NCBI GenBank assembly: GCA_037974665.1
Contig: CM075768.1
Coordinates: 13,445,001-13,509,000, forward strand
Direction of reading: 5' to 3'
DNA from: Ehretia macrophylla
Taxonomy: Eukaryota; Streptophyta; Magnoliopsida; Boraginales; Ehretiaceae
DNA length: 64,000 nt
Below the pieces are notes generated by a model that did no database searches, had not been told where the DNA came from, and worked only from the letters and a program-made list of their open reading frames with translations. Within the stretch, counting starts at the first letter, position 1, and the number at the start of each line of letters is the position of its first letter. The translations under genes and the position numbers were made by a program. Positions 57,000 through 64,000 of this stretch are shown one piece after another.

Positions 57000-57600
57000 C
57001 TATTGGGCATCACCGTCTTGCTGTTCTGATGGAGACTGAGATTGATCCGGATGCGGTTGGGGTGGATGCGGCAACAATTGGGTCAACTGAGCGATCTGTT
57101 GCTGAAACTTTCTAAATTGCTCGTTTTGTTGTGCAATGAATTCAGCCCTTAAATTTGATGTTGCCCTATTGACGGCTTCTTGCATTTCTTGCATTGTGAT
57201 TCGATGAGCAACAAACGGGACATCGTGCGCGGACCCTCGTATGGCCTGCGATCCTAAACCATACAATCGTCCTCCTCTAGCTGATCCGCCTACTGCCTGG
57301 TAAAACAATGCATCACGGTCAATAGGCAGTGCAGTCGAATCTCCTTGCGATGACGTTGTGGCTTGCTCGACCAATTCTTTGTACTTGGCCTGCAATTAAT
57401 ATGTAATTATTGTTATTTTACTTTAATGTTAATTATTAATCATGGAATAAGTTCAAATAAATATGACATACCATGGTTTCTTCAGCCTTAGGGTCAGAGT
57501 ATGGACCATCGACGCCTTTCCTATGAACTTTTTCAAACATATCTGCTCTCGTCACTGGTCTATTAGAGTTGTTGGGCCCTATTAGAGTTGTTGGGCAAAA
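57000..57600 (-). pseudogene. CACTA En/Spm-type accessory protein (transposase_24-like), C-terminal exons
   Basis: Two minus-strand exons, about 57600-57472 and 57389-57000, join in phase 0 over an 82-bp GT-AG intron (ACCATG|GTATGT ... TTGCAG|GCCAAG). Exon 1 reads RPVTRADMFEKVHRKGVDGP and SDPKAEETM; exon 2 AKYKELVEQATTSSQGD, YGLGSQAIRG, then a coiled, glutamine-rich tail (EFIAQQNEQFRKFQQQIAQL) and a proline-rich end, stop at 57000. This matches the C-terminal half of the plant Ptta/En/Spm family (transposase_24), a DNA-binding partner rather than the DDE enzyme. The N-terminal part of the protein was not found upstream, so the gene is truncated. A direct repeat TATTAGAGTTGTTGGGC sits at the break (57560-57598). 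Confidence 0.7.
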
Positions 57601-60537
57601 TTCAGACTACTTAACATGAACTGATAAAGGAACAGAAAAACTATAGATAGAACATTACACACAATATAATTTCAACAAATTTGATCAAGTTGGTTATAGC
57701 TCCAAACCCCTCTTCACATTGACCAAGCTCATTTCTCTAAGCAAAAAAATAGTGAAAGAAAATGAAAGGAAAAGATATAACATGAACTGCTAAAGGAACG
57801 GAAAAACAAGTAAGAGGTAAGAAAGAGAAAATAACAAAAAGAAAAAGACAAGTGTACAAAAGGAAAATGGATATCTTCTACTAAGCTATGAGAAAAAGAC
57901 AAGTGTACAAAGTTGGAAACATAAAACAGAAAATGGATGTCGTTGAACTGGCAGTCTTATGACAGTAGATGTATAACACATGTAAGGGAAGCAATTTAAA
58001 ACTATTGAAAAGGAAACAAAGGGATCTATTTTGTTTTTTATTAAGTTCCTTTCATGGGTCATGGTTGAATTAATGTAATGAACTGTGGAATTGCTTTAAT
58101 TGGGTGGGTAAATTTGTGTGTTTCTTTAAGCAATGATGACAATGGAGCATTTCTTTGTTATTTATTCCAATATTACTCTTGTAGAAATCACTTTTTACAT
58201 CACTGGGCAAAAATTAATACTCTTACTGCTCCCTTCTCTTCTCAGGCTTCAGAATTCTTAAGCAATAAATGTCTTAACTAAGTGTGGCAGTTGTTCTTGA
58301 ACTTTTGGTGCATAAGTTTTTCTTCAATATAGGTAAGTTACAAAAATTATACAATCATTCACTTTATTTGAGCTTTTGAATAAAGATAAACCTGAGATGA
58401 GAAATGAGTTTTGCTACGAAAGATGAATTATTGTCTTATATATCTCAGATTGCCTTGCTGCTTTTGTATGTAGTGTGTGTGGAGTCAAGAGCAATAGCTA
58501 GGTGGTGTAAGAGAGTGATAGCTAAGTCGTGAGCAATTAGTTGAGTAGTGCACCTGTGTCTTTGTCTTTGGTAGAGTCTCGCTACTTGTATCAAAGTGTC
58601 GTGTTTTTGCATGTATATCAATATAAGAGCTTTACAATATATATAAGGTCTCTTTGAATATTACAAAGGCAAAATGAATTTTGGTCTCTTCAAAATGAGA
58701 AGGTGTGCAATGAATTTGGGAGAAGTGACCTATCACAATAATAACGATTTGAAGTATTCTTATGCTAATTCTTTTTCACCCAAGCAATAGAATTTGTGGG
58801 CTTCAAATAGAAGCCGAGAAATAAAACAATTATGCAATAGAAAGAGAAAGAAATCAAGAGAAAAATAGTGTTAGTTCATTCAGATTGAATAAAGATGTTA
58901 GTTTTTGCTTTTCTTTTTTAAAAAAATAGTGTTAATCACTTTATATCAATTTAAAAATAGTGTTAAACCCTATAAAATAATCAAATAATATCTGCATCTA
59001 TCACACAAATATTTAATTTTATAATTGAAGTTTGAATAATCCTGCAACAGAAAACAGCATATCGAAATCAATTGAAGAAACCACCAAAACGGTAGACAAG
59101 AAGCATCTATCTTTATAGTTTTGCACAGGTAAAGGAATAAATGAGAAGATCACAAAAAACTATATAGCCCACATGCGTTATTGAATAGACATCATCAACC
59201 ATAAGCAAGCTACCAACAATAAAATCTGAGAAACCCAAAGAATCATCTCACAAAAATCTAGTTGTTAATCTAGCAGTATAGGAATCCAACAATAACAAGT
59301 ACCTCTACTTTGGATACACTGGATCACTCATAATGCAGCCAATGATGTGTTAAGATGTAGAAGCAATGTCGAGTTTCCTTAATAACGTCAGATAGTAATG
59401 TTGAGTCTTGCAAGCTCAATTCTGCAAAACATTAATTTAGGTCAGTAATAAGTTCTCAAATCATTCCAAAGCAATAAGAAACAAGTAGAAAATTAATTTG
59501 AATCATTCCAATTGCAGTGAAAATGAACATGAGTTAGGTTCAAGAGTTGCATATTTTGTTGTTACAGTTATGTATTTACACGAACTGATAAATGAAAATT
59601 AATAGGATCTCCATAGAGTACTCATTCACATCTTCCATTGTATAAATAAGATGCATGTAAGGAAGCAAGCCTCAGTCCAGTCTGTAGTTCTAAGTGAAGA
59701 CCTCGCTGTTAAATAAATATATAAGAGCAATCTGTCTCCTTCTCAAGATCCAGTCACTCATTTCTTTTCTTAGGTAAATGTTCCTGTTACTCCAGTTACT
59801 TTAAAGCATGCCTGACTGCACCACATTGCGCCTAGACCCATTAACAATTGGTGTCCTATATTGCCAAAAGACCAAAGTTTTGAAGACAAAATGCACTGCT
59901 TGTTGTTCTCATTTCATAACAAAAGTACCATCTTTTCATTTGCTTAGGCCAAGAAATAACCAAAAAAACTATGAGCTTCGTGCTTGTTCAAAGAAGCAAC
60001 TAAACAAGCTAGCTTGAAGTAATTGAAAATTGAAGAAATAAAAAGCTTATTTATACTGCAAGGAAGTGGCTAACCATAATAGGATCTCATTTAGTAGAAT
60101 TAACCATAGCAGCCATGCTGGAGATAGAATCCACCCTATTGTCTTGCAATGTACCAATAAGTAACATTGAGTTTAATGCTATTGGGGAAGAGTGTGCTAA
60201 GAAGGGAAAATAAAAGATTTCTCTTACTAGGGATGAAAAGAGAAATTAACAGTAGAGATACACAAAAGGAGTTTGTATTCGTCAATAAACAATACAGAAA
60301 TAGCTCAAATGCATAGATAAATAGAATGTAATATAATGCTACTGTTCTCTTATGCATTGCTGAGATTATCATAAGCCAAAAGTGGTTTCTGATGCTTCTT
60401 TTACCCTCCCATAGCCCATTATTACACACAGAGTATGTACACCATCTAGGACACAACATGTGTTCTGGTAATCGCATGACACAGGCTTATATTTACTTTT
60501 GACTTAAAAGGACAAGCATCAACGAACCAATATAGAC
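57601..60537. other. CACTA interior, no recognised gene
   Basis: About 2.9 kb of AT-rich sequence. Short frames at 58078-58281, 59808-60017 and 60136-60477 show no known domain. It may be captured host intron or UTR sequence, given the histone fragment farther right, but that is inference. Confidence 0.4.
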
Positions 60538-60716
60538 CTGCTGAGCATTGATACCTTTAGCTTTATTTGACAGCCACAATTTTAGAATTAATAAGTCTAT
60601 AAGACAACATTTGGCAAGGAATCTCTGCTGAGCATTGATAACTTCAGCTTTATTTGACAGCCACAATTTCAGAATTAATAAGTCGATAAGACAACATTTG
60701 GCAAGGAATCTCTACG
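60538..60716. repeat. Tandem duplication of about 88 bp inside the CACTA
   Basis: TGCTGAGCATTGATAMCTTYAGCTTTATTT through GGCAAGGAATCTC occurs twice in a row with four or five differences. A second, smaller pair (AGAAGYWACATTTGGCAACT, about 34 bp) follows at 60783-60847. Confidence 0.85.
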
Positions 60717-61160
60717 CTACATTGATCAAGGTTTCTATCGTCTTTTCTCTAAGATCTGTTAGATGCATGCCTCAATTGAAATCAGAAGTAACATTTGGCA
60801 ACTAAAGTCCATAAATCAGAAGCTACATTTGGCAACTAAAGTCCAAAAGAAAAACAAAGGCAGTACCCACCAGAATGTTTAATGCACCAAAATCATATTA
60901 TTTAATAAACTTAGCTTGTGCAGGTTATTTAAATAACACATACCGGAGTGGAACAAGCGGGACGCACATAACCAGGAGGAGCGGTGTGCGGAAAGAAACT
61001 TTTGATACGAGAAAACAAACAATTGATGTGTATAACATCTACAACAATAAAGCATAAAAATATATTAAATGGTATTAGTTAAATGGCTTCTTGCTGAGAA
61101 AAGAATTACAACAAATTTGTTATCATGTTCAGTAGGAACACATACGTAAACAACCCAATC

Positions 61161-61424
61161 GAACTAAAAGTATGGTCCTCCGTGATAACATTCAAGGCAT
61201 CATGAAGCCAGCCATCAGGCGTCTTGCTCGTAGAGGGGGTATGAAGCGTAGCTCCCGTCTTATCTACGGAGAAACTCTAGGGTGTGCTCTAGATCTTTTT
61301 GGAAGACGTCATATGTGATGTTGTTACCTACACTAAGCACGCAAGGAGGAAGACTGTGACTGCCATGGATGTCGTCTATTCTCTGAAGAGGCAGGGCAGG
61401 ACTCTCTATGGCTTTGGAGGTTAA
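61161..61424 (+). pseudogene. Histone H4 pseudogene fragment inside the CACTA
   Basis: The plus strand reads [36 protein letters not shown], then after a one-base insertion (about 61280) LDLF..., and in the original frame [20 protein letters not shown] and [12 protein letters not shown] followed by TAA. This is histone H4 from about residue 21 to the C-terminus (residue 102), intronless. Substitutions include T-to-M after GI, V-to-M, I-to-S and G-to-R in the RLIY region, and A-to-S in VVYSL. The first 20 residues are missing or scrambled. Codon use is GC-richer than the surroundings, as expected of a histone source. With a frameshift and a lost start it cannot make H4. Confidence 0.9.
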
Positions 61425-61510
61425 ATTGTGAAACTGATGAGTTTATGTGGTTTGATTAGTGTTAGTAATCGTAGATCTGAGGTTGTTTCTCTGTTTTTGT
61501 GGGTTGTAAT

Positions 61511-61540
61511 TTAACCTCCAAATCCATAAAGAATTCGCTG
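61511..61540 (-). pseudogene. Inverted histone H4 tail fragment
   Basis: Read on the minus strand, the DNA encodes RILYGFGG followed by TAA, matching the last eight codons of H4 apart from one substitution, about 90 bp after the first copy ends and in opposite orientation. Only about 27 bp match, so chance cannot be fully excluded. Confidence 0.45.
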
Positions 61541-61629
61541 CTGTTGTGTGTGTGTGATAAAAAATTAAGTGTCTATCTCAAAAAACTTTCTCTCTTGCTG
61601 GTTGGAGAAAAATTAAAAATACCTTTTAC

Positions 61630-61760
61630 AAGTTCCAAATGTGGTAGTGCCAGGCGGCGGTGGTACCAGGCGGCGGTGGTGTGTGGTGTGGTGGTACAAG
61701 GTGGCGGAGGTGCAAGGTAGTGGTCGTGGTAGTGTGTATGTGTGTGGGCGAGTAGTGGCT
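61630..61760. repeat. GGTGGTG-rich low-complexity tract
   Basis: AGGCGGCGGTGGT is repeated with variations (CCAGGCGGCGGTGGTACCAG), ending in GTGTATGTGTGTGGGCG. It is G-rich on the plus strand and not coding. Confidence 0.7.
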
Positions 61761-61834
61761 GTCAAAAATCATATGAAAAAGCTAGGTTAATTGGTCCCCT
61801 TTTAGCAATATAATTTTTTTTAATTAAATATAAA

Positions 61835-62260
61835 AGTCGTCACAAAATTGTAACAAACCCACGCAATTAGTCATATTTTCGTCACAATAAATAAGTCGTC
61901 ACCAAAATGTAGCAAATAAAAAAGCATTTCGTCACCTGTTCGTCATAATATTCGCGTCAAGTTTGCGACAAAATATTTATTCCCACGGCTAAATTAATTT
62001 CATCACAAAACCATAGCATATTGCCACAAATTTGTGACGAAAAATCTAATTTTTAGAGTCGTCGCATATTTGTCACTGAAATTTGCCCATCGTGGCCAAA
62101 TTGTCGCAAGCTATGACGAATTTGCGACGCATTGTAAAATTCGTCACAGTTTCGTCTTAGTTTTCATGGAATGTGAGGGCCAAAAAGTTTTGTAGCAATT
62201 TCGTCCCAATTTGTGACGATTTTAATTTCGTCACAAAATTTCGTCACAAATCACCTTCTT
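61835..62260. repeat. CACTA right subterminal repeat array
   Basis: The same GTGACGA / TCGTCAC word as at the left end, more than ten copies, including TCGTCACAAAATTTCGTCAC next to the terminus. Confidence 0.85.
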
Positions 62261-63310
62261 TTTTGTAGTGATCCTTAGATCTGAGACACTACGATTATCT
62301 CATGATTAAGAATGTCATGATTTGCTGGTGCAAATAAGCTAGTCCTAATCATGGATTAGACAATGTATTCAGTGGTTGTGATTTATTCCGTCATGCAAAA
62401 ATGAATGTGTAGATACGGAAACTGTCAATTGGGTGTCCTATTCAATCTGATTAATTGAGTGACTTGAAATCCTTGGCCAAAGTGGAATAGTGGAAGTCGT
62501 TCCACAATTTATTCATTAGTCACTAATTAATTGGGTTTTGGCATATGGTCGAGTAAGAGAGTTTGACGACCCAATCCATGACTTTGGCTCGATTGGGATA
62601 ATTGAGACAGTAGGATTTGATTGCATATAAATTATCATTTGGGTTCGCATACTTGCACTTCATCTTTAATTGGGCAATCATGATACACTGCTAGGTGTCA
62701 CTCACGATTTGTGAATTAATTAGAAAGAGTTCTAATTTAATTAATTAGAGGAATTAATTATTTGTTATCGATTAATTATGAACCCGAGAGGTCACACACA
62801 AATGAAATTTGCAGATTAATTGGATTAGAGAAAAGATTAAATTAAATTTAGGATTGTCCTAAATATTAATTTAATTGGGCTCATAGTAAATAGATGGTGA
62901 TCTGATTATTATGGAACCCAAAAATGGTTATGTTAGTCCAGTCCACATATGACCCTAGGTCATGATGTGTCTCCTATATATTGCAGCATTCTAACAGACA
63001 ATAGCTAGCACAATTTTCATAGTCAGAATAAAATATAGGATTTCTCTAGAAACCTAGTGGGGGTAGAAATCCAATAAGCAAGTGCAGATTCTGTGTTGAT
63101 CAATCTTGGAGGCTTCACACGTGGGGAACTTGATTAAGATTCCACATCGAACTACGCTTCAAGAGGTAATCCTAGAACTATTGCAGATTTAATTTAATTA
63201 GATTAAATTATTATCTGATTTAAATTTGCATAATTAAATATGAATAGATACATAATTAATTTTTCGCTGCGCAATTATTTTAATTGTCATGTATATTTCC
63301 CAACAAATAC

Positions 63311-64000
63311 AATATGGTCTGGCCAAATTTATTGAAAAAGGAGTCATAAATACGAGGTGGTCCGGCCATCTAATCCCAATTAATCCATCAAATAAAGCGT
63401 TGTAGCTGATGAGAATTGGATCGTAATGAGGAGCTTCTTTCAGACAATGGTCTATCAGCCATGATAAAATAAGTTATTTTCTCATTGAAAATTTTGTTAG
63501 AGAAAGCAGTTGCACAGTTTAAATTTCCTTTCAGCCAGACAAGAGAAAGGGACCAGCGTAATTGTTTTGAGATTATTCTATTTACATCTCAACCGTTAAA
63601 ATTTACACGATTCTATTCTAAAATCAATTGATGTTAAATAAAATAATTTAGAATCTTATAAGATAGTCTTAAAATTAATAATTTGTCAATATAAGAGTAT
63701 TATCTTTTTAACTCTTCTCCTCACATGTGACGCGTCAAAGTGAGCGAATGATTCTTTTTTTTATCCTTTTAAAGAAGCCTAGCTGGTTAAATTAGAATAC
63801 ATCTAAGGAATGTTTCATTTTGCCTATCATTCTCTAATAAGAGCCCAAGTTGTTCTGCGTGTTGTTGGATAATTACAATCCCAAGGGATTGGAAAATACA
63901 GAAGCTGACAAGCCAATCTGCAAGCCGGTTACTTTCTCTATAAACATAGATAACATGGTAGTTCGCATGACAACCAAGTATCTACCTGCAGTCCTCTTTT
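63311..64000. other. Right-edge intergenic with TRIM-like remnant
   Basis: At 63575-63690, CTATTCTAAAATCAATTGATG with AATCTTATAAGATAGTCTTA resembles the core of the TRIM-like repeat at 19845-19905. The rest of the edge shows no gene. Confidence 0.4.

Larger units (their letters stand above)
56166..62270. mobile_element. CACTA (En/Spm) transposon, 6105 bp, non-autonomous
   Basis: Terminal inverted repeat CACTACAAAAA at both ends, with the 3-bp duplication ATC (56163-56165, 62271-62273). Dense subterminal arrays of GTGACGA / TCGTCAC words occupy roughly 56180-56720 and 61835-62260. Inside are two exons of an En/Spm-type protein (minus, 57000-57600), tandem duplications near 60.6 kb and a histone H4 pseudogene copy (61161-61424). 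No DDE transposase domain (transposase_21) was found, so it would depend on an enzyme from another copy. Confidence 0.9.
55722..63305 (+). mobile_element. Solo LTR (about 1.48 kb) split by a CACTA element
   Basis: It starts TGTTAGGAATAATGCTC and ends GTCATGTATATTTCCCAACA, with the perfect 5-bp duplication AATAC on both sides (55717-55721, 63306-63310). Removing the CACTA (56166-62270) leaves about 1476 bp. A TATA-like CCTATATATTGCAGCATTC lies at about 62973. There is no internal coding region, so it is a solo LTR fossil. The superfamily is uncertain (Copia favoured from the TGTTAGG...CCCAACA ends). Confidence 0.8.

Noticed and set aside
61161-61424. Functional histone H4 gene
   Set aside because: It lacks the N-terminus and start codon, has a frameshift and non-conservative changes in a nearly invariant protein, and lies inside a transposon.

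Overview
The window is nuclear DNA of a flowering plant, most likely a eudicot. The signs are AT-rich sequence, spliced genes with long introns, an ethylene receptor of the ERS1 type, and dense nesting of plant transposon families (Copia and Gypsy-type LTRs, MULE, hAT, CACTA, PIF/Harbinger, LINE and TRIM-like pieces). No species can be named from the sequence alone. Only two genes look like intact host genes, both on the plus strand: a two-exon TMEM97/sigma-2-receptor-like EXPERA protein (13448-17003) and a five-coding-exon ERS1-like ethylene receptor (30857-35206).

Layout. 1-4.7 kb: LTR-like remnants, a 1.04 kb MULE-type element with a perfect 9-bp target duplication, and a LINE RNase H fragment. 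4.78-13.24 kb: a possible TIR-bounded element holding a broken REM-type B3-domain gene split by a 2.5 kb solo LTR, a minisatellite, and a 3.5 kb hAT element with a decayed TTF/hAT transposase. Its right end lies about 20 bp upstream of the TMEM97 TATA box. 13.4-17 kb: TMEM97-like gene. 17-20.4 kb: intergenic MITE, TRIM-like and LINE remnants. 20.4-29.7 kb: two diverged copies of one noncoding segment. The second copy, just upstream of the receptor gene, took up a Harbinger element (itself holding an LTR-like insert) and a 5.1 kb Copia element. The first copy preserves the matching empty site for the Harbinger insertion. 30.4-35.5 kb: receptor gene, with a 166-bp tandem duplication in its 5' leader intron. 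35.7-42.2 kb: MITEs, a palindromic foldback element nested in another TIR element, LINE remnants and a 0.5 kb ATA/TTA microsatellite.

42.2-51.36 kb: a large MULE with about 200-bp TIRs, a decayed mudrA transposase on the minus strand and a convergent small GRF-zinc-finger/coiled-coil/membrane protein gene on the plus strand. A 2.85 kb solo LTR with 5-bp duplications is nested in it. 51.4-55.7 kb: remnants without a recognised gene. 55.72-63.31 kb: a 1.48 kb solo LTR with AATAC duplications, split by a 6.1 kb CACTA element (ATC duplications). The CACTA carries subterminal repeat arrays, two exons of an En/Spm-type protein and a frameshifted histone H4 copy.

The most interesting items are the two-gene MULE with its GRF/membrane companion gene, the histone H4 sequence inside the CACTA, the hAT element with a tRNA-like promoter segment, the splice-acceptor-bearing tandem duplication in the receptor leader, and the paired filled/empty sites in the duplicated receptor upstream region. 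No clearly undescribed multi-gene system was seen. Boundaries and duplications were read by eye; no alignment or database search was run.
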